Both the position numbers and the translations under genes were made by a program. A model generated the notes under the pieces. That model saw nothing but the letters and a program-made list of their open reading frames with translations, was not told the origin of the DNA and made no database searches. A stretch of DNA of 38,660 nucleotides from JAMQKA01 sp043951865. GTDB taxonomy: Bacteria > Bacteroidota > Rhodothermia > Balneolales > Balneolaceae. Below, one piece after another: positions 7,588-15,447 of this stretch. Numbering within the stretch: position 1 is the stretch's first letter; every line of letters begins with the position of its first letter. Location of the stretch: assembly GCF_043951865.1 (NCBI RefSeq), contig NZ_JBINJF010000034.1:1-38660 (forward strand). The letters are read 5' to 3'.

Positions 7588-7803
7588 ATGTTTTACGATC
7601 ATCACTTTATAGGCATGCATTGGATATGGTGGCTCATTGTGGTTGGTATTATCCTTCTGGTTGTTTTCAATGTCATTCCCTATCGCTCCAAAACAGAACT
7701 GGAAGAGAATGCCATGGAAATATTAAAGAAAAGGTTTGCCCGCGGGGAAATTGAACGGGAAGAGTTTGAGGAACGAAAAAAAATCTTAAAGCAAAGCAAT
7801 TAA
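7588..7803 (+). CDS. Small single-pass membrane protein with SHOCT domain (2)
   Basis: The 71-residue protein has a His/Trp-rich N-terminus (MFYDHHFIGMHWIWW), one transmembrane helix (about 13-30) and a SHOCT motif KKRFARGEIEREEFEERKKI. It is the first gene after box 2 and sits 18 bases before the GAPDH gene. The exposed His/Met before the helix could contact metal, which is a guess; the family has no known enzymatic function. Its design matches the SHOCT proteins at 1438 and 25671. Confidence 0.8.
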   Translation: MFYDHHFIGMHWIWWLIVVGIILLVVFNVIPYRSKTELEENAMEILKKRFARGEIEREEFEERKKILKQSN

Positions 7804-7821
7804 TATTTAAAACTAAAAACT

Positions 7822-8853
7822 ATGAAGAAAGTAAAAGTTGCCGTAAACGGTTACGGAGTAATCGGTAAAAGAGTAGCTGAGGCAGTGACCCTGCAAGATG
7901 ATATGGAGCTCATTGGAATTGGCGATGTAGCTGCCGACTGGAGAATTCAAACAGCTGAATCAAAAGGATACTCCATATATGCCAATACCGAAGAAGGGTG
8001 GAAATTGATGACCAATAATAACATCCAGGTAGTCGGCAATCTTGATGATCTGCTTGATAGTGCCGATGTAGTTGTGGACTGTGCTCCCAAAAAGTTCGGG
8101 GCTCAAAATGCGGAAAAATACCGGCAAACGGGAGTAAAATTTATCGTTCAGGGTGGCGAAAAACATGAAACCACCGGTCATTCTTTCAGCGCAGAAAACA
8201 ATTACACCTCGGCTCTGGACCGCCAGAGCACCCGCGTTGTCTCCTGCAACACCACCTCCATTGTGCGAACCCTGAGTGCATTGAAACGAACCGGACTGCT
8301 TAAAAAAGCGCGTGGTACTCTGCTGCGGCGAGCCACCGACCCATGGGAAAGCCATAAAAATGGCATCATGAATACGATGGTACCTGAACCGGACATACCC
8401 AGTCATCAAGGCCCCGATGCCCAAAGCGTGGATCCTGAGCTGGATGTGGTAACCGCAGCTGTAAAAGTACCCCAAACACTTTCTCACCTGCACTACTGGA
8501 CCGTTCAATTGACCCGGGAAGCATCCAAAGAAGAAGTGTTGGAAGCTTTAGGCACCTCTTCCAGAACCGCTTTTATACGCATGGATAATGGATTATCAGC
8601 AAATAATGCTGTGAAAGAATTAATGCTGGATATAGGCCGTCCTCACGGTGATATGTACGAGGTGGCCATATGGGAAGATATGTTGAAAGTGGAGGGAGAC
8701 GAGCTTTACTACGCCTACCTGGTTGATAACCAGGCCATTGTAATTCCCGAAACCATCGATGCCATTCGAGCACTAACCGGCTTAGAATCCAATCCCGAAA
8801 AATCGATAGACAAAACAAATCGATCACTGGGTATTAAGCAACGGTTTATTTAG
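7822..8853 (+). CDS. Type II (archaeal-type) glyceraldehyde-3-phosphate dehydrogenase
   Basis: The 343-residue protein shows the type II GAPDH layout: NAD(P) Rossmann start VAVNGYGVIGKRVAEAV, the catalytic SCNTTS with Cys142, and a catalytic domain with TLLRRATDPWESHKNGIMNT. It interconverts glyceraldehyde-3-phosphate and 1,3-bisphosphoglycerate using NAD(P). This form is the standard archaeal enzyme and is rare in bacteria, which normally use type I, so horizontal acquisition is likely. It sits behind box 2 between a SHOCT gene and an ICMT-like gene. Since type I GAPDH is a known target of copper, an alternative metal-tolerant enzyme under metal control is an attractive idea, but it is inference. 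Confidence 0.9.
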   Translation: MKKVKVAVNGYGVIGKRVAEAVTLQDDMELIGIGDVAADWRIQTAESKGYSIYANTEEGWKLMTNNNIQVVGNLDDLLDSADVVVDCAPKKFGAQNAEKYRQTGVKFIVQGGEKHETTGHSFSAENNYTSALDRQSTRVVSCNTTSIVRTLSALKRTGLLKKARGTLLRRATDPWESHKNGIMNTMVPEPDIPSHQGPDAQSVDPELDVVTAAVKVPQTLSHLHYWTVQLTREASKEEVLEALGTSSRTAFIRMDNGLSANNAVKELMLDIGRPHGDMYEVAIWEDMLKVEGDELYYAYLVDNQAIVIPETIDAIRALTGLESNPEKSIDKTNRSLGIKQRFI

Positions 8854-8906
8854 GAAATGATCCATTTTCATTACCAAAAACTCTTTTAACTGAACGGAGC
8901 AATTAC

Positions 8907-9572
8907 ATGGAACGAGGAATTGAACATTCAGGAGCCTGGGTTATAGCGCTTTTTGTTATCGTTATTGCTTCTTGGCTATTATACAAGTACATGGCACCCA
9001 AATCCTGGCGGGAGTGGGTGGGAGCTGGTTTAATTCAAGGCTTTATCATTGCATTGTATGCAGAGATGTATGGCTTTCCCCTTACTATTTATTTGATGGC
9101 GCGATTCTTGGGAATTGACAGCGGGTCTGTAGATGCCAATCTCTGGTCCACAATATTAGGTATGGGGCAGACCGGCATGATGATCTCAATGATTCTGGGC
9201 TATGCCCTGCTTTTTATTGGCTTCGGAATTTTTATCCAGGGCTGGCGTCAGCTTTACCATGCCAAGCAGGAAAACAGGCTGGCAACCGACGGATTATACA
9301 GCCTGGTCAGACATCCCCAATACACTGGATTGTTTATCGGGCTTTTTGGAGAGGGGGTCATTCACTGGCCGACTATATTTTCCGTTGGTCTGTTTCCGGT
9401 GATCGTAATCGCTTATGTCCTGCTTGCCCGAAGGGAAGAGAAGAAGGTAATTGAAGAGTTTGGTGAAGAGTATCTCCAGTACAAACGAAACGTGCCGGCC
9501 TTCCTTCCGGCGAAAGACAACTGGAAACAGTTTGTTCAACGGTCCGGTAATACTGGCCAATCAAATTTGTAG
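8907..9572 (+). CDS. Isoprenylcysteine methyltransferase-like membrane methyltransferase
   Basis: The 221-residue integral membrane protein has about five helices and the family C-terminal signature: GLYSLVRHPQYTG (Arg135-His-Pro), then RREEKKVIEEFGEEYLQYKR (about 175-194), which in ICMT/PEMT relatives forms the S-adenosylmethionine pocket. Bacterial members often methylate lipids or small molecules; isoprenylcysteine is unlikely as substrate here. GGAG lies seven bases before the ATG. It belongs to the box-2 run and, with the patatin and the 20026 methyltransferase, suggests envelope lipid modification near the copper genes. Confidence 0.82.
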   Translation: MERGIEHSGAWVIALFVIVIASWLLYKYMAPKSWREWVGAGLIQGFIIALYAEMYGFPLTIYLMARFLGIDSGSVDANLWSTILGMGQTGMMISMILGYALLFIGFGIFIQGWRQLYHAKQENRLATDGLYSLVRHPQYTGLFIGLFGEGVIHWPTIFSVGLFPVIVIAYVLLARREEKKVIEEFGEEYLQYKRNVPAFLPAKDNWKQFVQRSGNTGQSNL

Positions 9573-9600
9573 TTATTTCAATTCAATAATGGTCTAAAAT

Positions 9601-10458
9601 ATGGCACCGATCACAGTCACCAAAGCCTCCGGAGAAAAAGAATCATTTGATGAAAATAAACTTCGGCGTTCACTCAACAGTGCAGGTGCTGATCAACAAA
9701 TTATTGATCGAATTGCAAATGCAATCAGTGAGATACTCTATGATGGCATTTCTACTCAGGAGATCTATAAAAGGGCTTTTCGACTGCTTAGACAGTATTC
9801 CTATCGTTCCGCCGGACGTTATAAGTTAAAAGAAGCATTATTGGAGCTGGGACCTACTGGTTACCCCTTTGAAAAGTTTGTTAGCGAACTACTTAAGAGG
9901 TTAGGGTACTATACTGAAACAGGAATTGTTGTGGAGGGCAACTGCGTATCCCATGAAATTGATGTGATTGCTGAGAAGGATAACAAGCATTTCATGATAG
10001 AATGCAAATTTCACAACCGAAAAGGGCATAAATGTAATGTGAAAGTCCCCCTTTACATTCAATCGCGATTCAAGGATGTAGAGAGAAACTGGAGTAGCCA
10101 GCCCGGTCACGAAGACAAGCAACACCAGGGATGGGTGGTAACCAATACTCGATTTACCAAGGATGCCCTGCAGTATGGCAATTGTATCGGCCTTAAACTG
10201 TTAAGTTGGGACTATCCCCACAATAAGGGGCTTAAAGATCTTATTACCCAAGTGAATCTCCATCCTATTACTTGTCTTTCAACCCTTAGTAAAAAAGATA
10301 AACAGCAGTTGCTTCAGCAGAATATCGTTTTTTGCCAACAGTTATGTGAGAATGATAAAATCCTGACAAGCATAGGACTGGACAGCCGCAAGAAGAATCA
10401 AGTATTGAAGGAGGCTAAGGATATCTGTAATACCAATGAAAATGAGATAACTAAATGA
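9601..10458 (+). CDS. ATP-cone domain fused to a PD-(D/E)xK (Mrr-like) nuclease domain
   Basis: The 285-residue protein opens with an ATP-cone domain (about 3-65: ITVTKASGEKESFDENKLRR), the nucleotide-sensing module of ribonucleotide reductases and NrdR. It continues with a restriction-endonuclease-like fold (about 85-200) in which SHEIDVIAE supplies Asp121 and FMIECKFH supplies Glu134 and Lys136, the PD-(D/E)xK catalytic set. It would bind ATP/dATP and cut nucleic acid, but no methylase or helicase partner is nearby. The last bases overlap the next start (ATGA, 10455-10458), so translation is coupled. Its cone is about 60% identical by eye to the cone of the 10799 protein. The role in a metal operon is unknown. 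Confidence 0.8.
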   Translation: MAPITVTKASGEKESFDENKLRRSLNSAGADQQIIDRIANAISEILYDGISTQEIYKRAFRLLRQYSYRSAGRYKLKEALLELGPTGYPFEKFVSELLKRLGYYTETGIVVEGNCVSHEIDVIAEKDNKHFMIECKFHNRKGHKCNVKVPLYIQSRFKDVERNWSSQPGHEDKQHQGWVVTNTRFTKDALQYGNCIGLKLLSWDYPHNKGLKDLITQVNLHPITCLSTLSKKDKQQLLQQNIVFCQQLCENDKILTSIGLDSRKKNQVLKEAKDICNTNENEITK

Positions 10459-10787
10459 AATACTCCGATGATAACCACCTCGAAAGGGAACCTACTTTAA
10501 TTATTTACTGCAAGGAATGGTGTGAATATCTCCAAAAATTAGTCAATCTGCTTCGGGCCAAACAACAAGCATTTACCTTTATCGATTTACGCTTTGATAC
10601 CAAGCAAGCAAAAGCGTTGATATCTGAACTGGGTAATCCCTTGATTCTTCCTGTACTCTTCTTAAATGGAATCTATCACGAAAAGCCCCCAATTTCGAAA
10701 GTCAAAAGTATTTTAGATCAATATCAATGGCGACAACAGGTTGACCAAAAGTATTATGGTACCCTACCAGCACAAGACCATCAGTAA
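10455..10787 (+). CDS. Glutaredoxin-like thioredoxin-fold protein with altered active site
   Basis: The 110-residue protein fits a glutaredoxin: strand PTLIIYCKEWC, helix, strand FTFIDLRF, then ILPVLFLNG with the cis-proline loop. Aligned to glutaredoxin TK-x-WCPYC, Cys23 occupies the first active-site position (W22-C23-E-Y-L26) and the second Cys is replaced by Leu26; an extra Cys19 lies four residues before. It would be a monothiol or CxxxC-type redox protein. It is translationally coupled to the ATP-cone nuclease upstream and followed after 11 bases by the ATP-cone glucoamylase. Function is unproven; it could be a degenerate fold. Confidence 0.55.
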   Translation: MKYSDDNHLEREPTLIIYCKEWCEYLQKLVNLLRAKQQAFTFIDLRFDTKQAKALISELGNPLILPVLFLNGIYHEKPPISKVKSILDQYQWRQQVDQKYYGTLPAQDHQ

Positions 10788-10798
10788 CTACTTTACCT

Positions 10799-12328
10799 AT
10801 GGCTACGATAAACGTAACAAAAGCATCCGGTGAACAAGAGCCTTTCAATGAGGCTAAGCTCCGTCGTATGCTGGTTGCTACCGGTGCTGATTCCAAAGTG
10901 ATTGACCAGGTAATTAAGGCTATAGAGGATAAACTCTATGATGGTATTTCTACCCAAAGGATAACAGAAGAAGCATTTCGTCAGCTACCAAAAAAATCAG
11001 AAAATATTCGATTCGATAAGATACCAACAGAACACGAACCACCTTCCGACTTTGATAGTAAAAGGCTGGATAGGTTGCAACGCCACGCTTTCGATTATTT
11101 CTTGCATGAAACCAATCCGAATAACGGGCTGGTAGCAGACAATTCACAGTTGGGCGCGCCTGCCAGTATAGCATCGGTCGGTTTTGCATTAGGAGCCTAT
11201 GTGGTTGGAGTCGAACGCGGCTGGATATCACGAAGGGAGGCCATTCAACGTACCTTATCCACCCTGCGCTTCTTTTGGACCAGCGAGCAAAGTCCCGCTC
11301 CAAATGCTACCGGTCACAAAGGCTTCTATTATCATTTTCTGGATATGAAGACTGGGAAACGTGCTGGAAGGTGCGAATTGTCGACGATCGATACCGGTAT
11401 TCTGCTGTCCGGCATGCTTCTGGCTGCCGCTTTTTTTGACCGCGAAACCAAACAGGAACAGGAAATACGTAACCTGGCCGATGACATTTATCACCGTGTC
11501 GATTGGAAATGGGCGTGCAACGGTAAGGCCACAATCACCCACGGATGGACACCTGAGAACGGTTTTTTGCCATACCGGTGGGAAGGCTATGACGAGGCCG
11601 GACTCCTGTACGTCCTTGCGCTTGGCTCTCCGTCCCAACCGTTGCCGAAGGAAAGCTACAAAGCCTGGACCTCTACCTATGAATGGAAAAAGTTATATGG
11701 CTATGAATTTGTATACGGTGGCCCGCTTTTTATCCACCAGTATTCCCACATCTGGATCGATTTTCGTGGAATCCAAGACACTATTATGCGGGAAAAAGGG
11801 ATCGACTATTTTGAAAACAGCCGTCGTGCTACCTATGTCCAGCAAGAATATGCCATACGAAACCCGTTGGAATTTAAAGGCTATGGGAAAAATTTCTGGG
11901 GCATAACAGCCAGTGACGGCCCCGGGTGGACAACAAGAAAAGTTAACGGCATTGAACGCTCCTTCTTCGGCTATATCGCCCGTGGCGCACCCTACGGACC
12001 CGATGATGGCACGGTTGCCCCATGGGCTGTAGTCGCTTCGCTACCCTTCGCCCCTGAAATTGTATTGCCAACCATCCAAAATTTCCAAGACGTGTATCCC
12101 CAGATTACAGGGAAATATTGCCTGAGATGTAGTTTTAACCTCAGTTATCCTAATGGTGAAAATGAGAACGATGGTTGGACGTCGTTTTATCATTATGGTA
12201 TCAATCTTGGTCCGGTTGTCTTGATGATCGAAAATTATCGGTCCGGATTAATCTGGAAGCTTATGCGTGGCTCCAAACATCTTCTAAAGGGATTAAAAAA
12301 AGCAGGATTTAGCAATGGTTGGCTATAA
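10799..12328 (+). CDS. ATP-cone domain fused to a glucoamylase-like (GH144-type) domain
   Basis: The 509-residue protein has an N-terminal ATP-cone (about 2-65: INVTKASGEQEPFNEAKLRR), a short linker, and a glucoamylase-like alpha/alpha-barrel (about 88-505) with RLDRLQRHAFDYFLHETNPN, FWGITASDGPGW and APYGPDDGTVAPWA blocks typical of PF10091/GH144 beta-glucan enzymes. Those enzymes are normally exported, but this one has no signal peptide, so it should be cytoplasmic. An ATP-cone fused to a glycosidase-like barrel is not an architecture I know. The reading frame is continuous across the join. Its cone is clearly homologous to that of the 9601 nuclease. Substrate is unknown. Confidence 0.8.
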   Translation: MATINVTKASGEQEPFNEAKLRRMLVATGADSKVIDQVIKAIEDKLYDGISTQRITEEAFRQLPKKSENIRFDKIPTEHEPPSDFDSKRLDRLQRHAFDYFLHETNPNNGLVADNSQLGAPASIASVGFALGAYVVGVERGWISRREAIQRTLSTLRFFWTSEQSPAPNATGHKGFYYHFLDMKTGKRAGRCELSTIDTGILLSGMLLAAAFFDRETKQEQEIRNLADDIYHRVDWKWACNGKATITHGWTPENGFLPYRWEGYDEAGLLYVLALGSPSQPLPKESYKAWTSTYEWKKLYGYEFVYGGPLFIHQYSHIWIDFRGIQDTIMREKGIDYFENSRRATYVQQEYAIRNPLEFKGYGKNFWGITASDGPGWTTRKVNGIERSFFGYIARGAPYGPDDGTVAPWAVVASLPFAPEIVLPTIQNFQDVYPQITGKYCLRCSFNLSYPNGENENDGWTSFYHYGINLGPVVLMIENYRSGLIWKLMRGSKHLLKGLKKAGFSNGWL

Positions 12329-12384
12329 GCCCATATTAATACCATTTTATAGTAGGTTAACTATAACTATTAAAGAGAGTTGTG

Positions 12385-13305
12385 ATGAATAAAAAAGACA
12401 TTGGATTATATTTGGTAATAATAGGACTCCTCGTTTTTCTATCCTCTTGTCAAATGGGAAGATCAGACTACATGAGCGAAGAACAACGGAAGGAATTAGA
12501 AACCGCCTATGATTCTCTGCAGTCTAATTACAAAATGCTGCTGGTAAACTACGAAGCAGAAACAGATACTTTGCCTTCGGAATTAAAATCTCTCTATAGC
12601 CAGATGCAGAAGATGCACAGTGAGATGGATGTCAGCCACCGACAAATGATGGCTGGCAACATGGGACGTCATATGCAGGGCGATAATATGATGGCTGAAG
12701 GCATGGGCATGCACATGCAAAGTCATATGACCGGTGAGTGGTATAGTCAGATGATGGGCATGCACGATCAGATGGCCCGAATGCACCAGCGGATGGGACA
12801 ACAAGATATGGCCCGGATAAACCGTCATCTCTCCGAAGAGTATGGTAATATGAGAAAAATGATTCCCGGCCTAGATGAGCCCAGCGAGGTGCCTTTTAAT
12901 GAGGAAGGAGATCCTGCGTTATTGAATGGTGAAAACCTGTATTCTCAAAACTGCGCCTCCTGTCACGGAGGTAATGCCGAGGGTGTATCAGGCGTTTTTC
13001 CACCACTGGTCGATTCTGAGTGGGTCACCGGCGATAAATCCGTTCCCATCCGAATTTTACTTCATGGTCTACAAGGTGAGATTGAAGTACAAGAACAAGA
13101 ATATCAAGGCAGCATGCCTTCTTTTAAAGCACGACTCAGTGCAGCAGAAATAGCGGCCATTCTCAATCACCTGCGCGAGGAAAGTGAGGGAGATCATCCG
13201 AACATTTCCCAAGAAGACATCATCCGAATTAGCAATACCTACAGCGACCGAGCTACTCCTTGGAATGCAGAAGAGTTGAATGTACAAGAACAAGGCAACC
13301 AATAA
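12385..13305 (+). CDS. Lipoprotein c-type cytochrome with Met/His-rich segment
   Basis: The 306-residue protein has a lipoprotein signal (LSSC, Cys22), a helical region, then a Met/His-rich stretch (about 74-147, for example MGRHMQGDNMMAEGMGMHMQ) and a C-terminal cytochrome c domain with CASCH (Cys190, Cys193, His194) and a candidate axial Met in GSMPSF. It is thus a membrane-tethered haem protein with a built-in soft-metal ligand region, suited to Cu(I) binding next to a redox centre. The ATG at 12385 is chosen over the GTG at 12382 because it sits better behind AGAGAG. It belongs to the box-2 run and is followed immediately by the patatin gene. Confidence 0.82.
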   Translation: MNKKDIGLYLVIIGLLVFLSSCQMGRSDYMSEEQRKELETAYDSLQSNYKMLLVNYEAETDTLPSELKSLYSQMQKMHSEMDVSHRQMMAGNMGRHMQGDNMMAEGMGMHMQSHMTGEWYSQMMGMHDQMARMHQRMGQQDMARINRHLSEEYGNMRKMIPGLDEPSEVPFNEEGDPALLNGENLYSQNCASCHGGNAEGVSGVFPPLVDSEWVTGDKSVPIRILLHGLQGEIEVQEQEYQGSMPSFKARLSAAEIAAILNHLREESEGDHPNISQEDIIRISNTYSDRATPWNAEELNVQEQGNQ

Positions 13306-13306
13306 T

Positions 13307-14143
13307 ATGCATGCCGAGTCTAATAAAACGGCCCTTGTTCTCTGCGGAGGCGGGGCCCAAGGCGCTGCCGAAATTGGTTTCTATCAAGCTATGGTGGAGC
13401 AGGGGGTAAAGCCGGATTATATTATTGGCACTTCAATCGGGGCTATTAACGGGGCTTTCATTGCCTCTGGACTAGATATAAGTCAATTAAAAGAACTATG
13501 GAAAGGAATTTCAGAACAGAAACTTTACCGGTTCAACCCGGAGCTTCTATGGAAATGGGGTAATGCTTCCAGTTTATTCAAACCCACAGGTAAAAAGAAA
13601 TTTCTACAACATCACTTGCCGGTAGATACATTTGAAGAACTTTCGATCCCTTTAACTGTTGTAGCAACTGATCTCCAAAAGGCAAGTTCTACATATCTTG
13701 ATAAAGGTCCGTTAATGCCCGCCTTAATGGCCAGTAGTGCCCTTCCCGTTTATTTTCCGCCACAAGTGATTAACAACAATCAGTTGGTAGATGGCGGAAT
13801 TTCCAATAACATACCTATTGACAAGGCTTACGATCTTGGAGCCGATACTATTTATTGCATTTTAAGTGAATGCCGACATCAGTTCAGCAATACCGTAACT
13901 GGATTGTTTAACATGATAATTCGCACGGCCCAGGTCAGCCAGCACCAAAAACTTAGAAACGACATTCAAGAAATTGCTGCCAGTACGGAGCTGTATCTCT
14001 TGGATCTCTGCATTAATACCCGTCTGACCAGCGTGCTGGATTTCAGCAAAACTGAAATGATCATTGAAGAAGCATACCAATTTTCCAAACGAGCCCTGGA
14101 GCAAGGATATGGGTGCGTTCCTTTGCCAATTGATCGCTCTTAA
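13307..14143 (+). CDS. Patatin-like phospholipase
   Basis: The 278-residue protein has the complete patatin set: oxyanion loop CGGGAQG (13-19), nucleophile elbow GTSIG with Ser43, and VDGG with catalytic Asp162. It has no signal peptide, so it acts at the cytoplasmic side, hydrolysing acyl esters of phospholipids or related lipids. The ATG at 13307 lies one base after the cytochrome stop; a longer start at 13280 would overlap the cytochrome and adds residues outside the domain. It ends the box-2 run and overlaps the outer-membrane protein gene tail-to-tail by four bases (14140-14143). Confidence 0.88.
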   Translation: MHAESNKTALVLCGGGAQGAAEIGFYQAMVEQGVKPDYIIGTSIGAINGAFIASGLDISQLKELWKGISEQKLYRFNPELLWKWGNASSLFKPTGKKKFLQHHLPVDTFEELSIPLTVVATDLQKASSTYLDKGPLMPALMASSALPVYFPPQVINNNQLVDGGISNNIPIDKAYDLGADTIYCILSECRHQFSNTVTGLFNMIIRTAQVSQHQKLRNDIQEIAASTELYLLDLCINTRLTSVLDFSKTEMIIEEAYQFSKRALEQGYGCVPLPIDRS

Positions 14144-15441
14144 AAGTCTACTCGAAATCTTACAAAAACTTGATCCAGCTCTTCCCAACTGTTAAATAGC
14201 GTTCCTTCTTCTCCCCAAATCAAAAATGCCCCTAATCCGGCTTCTAAATTGTCGATGGCCTGGTAGGTAAGCTCAGGTGATAGCCCGTATCCCAGTTGTT
14301 CCCAATCGTTGACTTCCAGGGTATTATTAAAAGCAACTAACACATCTTCATTAAAAAAGTCCTGCTCAAGCCGTATTACAAAATAGTCGTTCAAATTTTC
14401 TGTCCCCCGCTCGGTGTAAAATCCATGCATCCACTGGGTATTCAGGTAGATACCATTTGTGAAAGTATAATCACCACCAATCGTAAATTTCAGATAGGGG
14501 TCATCTTCCAATTGGATTTCCCGGCTTGAAAAACCATTTACATCTGAAATCAACTCCACCTTTTCAGGTAAGAACAGACCAGCCTCTCCCCATATTCCTA
14601 TTCCCGAAACCTCAGTCACAACATCAGCTCCAATAACCTGCATCCTGGGGAATTCCATCTCTATTTGGGGCTGTAGTGGCGGAGAGATAGTCAAGCTTGT
14701 TGCTATAGGGATATCATCATAGCCATTAAAGTAACTAATGGAATAATCCCATTTATCGATGCTGCCATCCCAGCGAAAGGCAAACATGCTGTTTGCGGGC
14801 GTCCGGCCGGGAAGGTTCAATTCGTCATTGAATGCACCCAAATCACCCAGAAATAAGGCAGACCCATTCCGGGGAAGTAGAACCGGGGTTATGCCCGGCA
14901 ACCATACTCCCGTTAACCGGCTGCCATCAATATACCAGGTCCCCTTGAACGCCCAAGAAGGAGCCATCTCAGTAAAGTTAACAAAATCGGAAAAATCATT
15001 GGGGTTCAGGTTGTCGGTGGGATTCAGGTTGTCGGCCCGTCCCCAGGCAATGCGCTGTTTTCCAACGCGGATGTCCAAATCATCAAACAGGAATCCATAA
15101 ACATCGATAAAAGCCTCCCACACCGAAAGCTCATGGGGAAATTCGGATTCCAGGCGTTCGAGGTCACTCAATGACTGCGGATCAGGGAAATCGTAAAACC
15201 GAAGATCCATGCTGCTGAACATATACAACCGGGATCCTACCGGGGCACTCATTTCCAGCCGGAATCGATTATAGAAATTATCGATATAGATGCTGTCACC
15301 GCCTGTCACAAACCGCTTGTCCAACTGCAGGAAACCGCTAAATGTAGGCTGGGCATTAATCAGCTGCGTATTGATCACAAGCAAGAAAATGAGGGAAAGC
15401 CCCGTACTTATAAATAACGATATGACTCTTTTCCGGATCAT
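14140..15441 (-). CDS. Outer-membrane beta-barrel protein, DUF1302-like
   Basis: The 433-residue protein has a signal peptide (about 1-31) and a mature part of alternating amphipathic strands ending in FVRFRVDF, the aromatic C-terminal strand of barrels. The block VGKQRIAWGRADNLNPTDNL resembles DUF1302 family proteins. It lies 6 bases after the LolA-like gene and is third in the set RND exporter, lipoprotein-sorting protein, barrel, a known recurrent trio. It is probably the outer-membrane part of a lipid or lipophilic-compound route. The substrate is unknown. Confidence 0.75.
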   Translation of the reverse strand: MIRKRVISLFISTGLSLIFLLVINTQLINAQPTFSGFLQLDKRFVTGGDSIYIDNFYNRFRLEMSAPVGSRLYMFSSMDLRFYDFPDPQSLSDLERLESEFPHELSVWEAFIDVYGFLFDDLDIRVGKQRIAWGRADNLNPTDNLNPNDFSDFVNFTEMAPSWAFKGTWYIDGSRLTGVWLPGITPVLLPRNGSALFLGDLGAFNDELNLPGRTPANSMFAFRWDGSIDKWDYSISYFNGYDDIPIATSLTISPPLQPQIEMEFPRMQVIGADVVTEVSGIGIWGEAGLFLPEKVELISDVNGFSSREIQLEDDPYLKFTIGGDYTFTNGIYLNTQWMHGFYTERGTENLNDYFVIRLEQDFFNEDVLVAFNNTLEVNDWEQLGYGLSPELTYQAIDNLEAGLGAFLIWGEEGTLFNSWEELDQVFVRFRVDF

Positions 15442-15447
15442 AACCGA

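Noticed and set aside
11361..11906. 181-codon open frame inside the ATP-cone/glucoamylase gene
   Set aside because: No recognisable domain and composition typical of a frame-shifted shadow; the main frame is conserved throughout.
12583..12828. His-rich open frame on the minus strand over the Met/His-rich cytochrome
   Set aside because: Same shadow effect of Met codons; the plus-strand lipoprotein cytochrome is clearly the gene.
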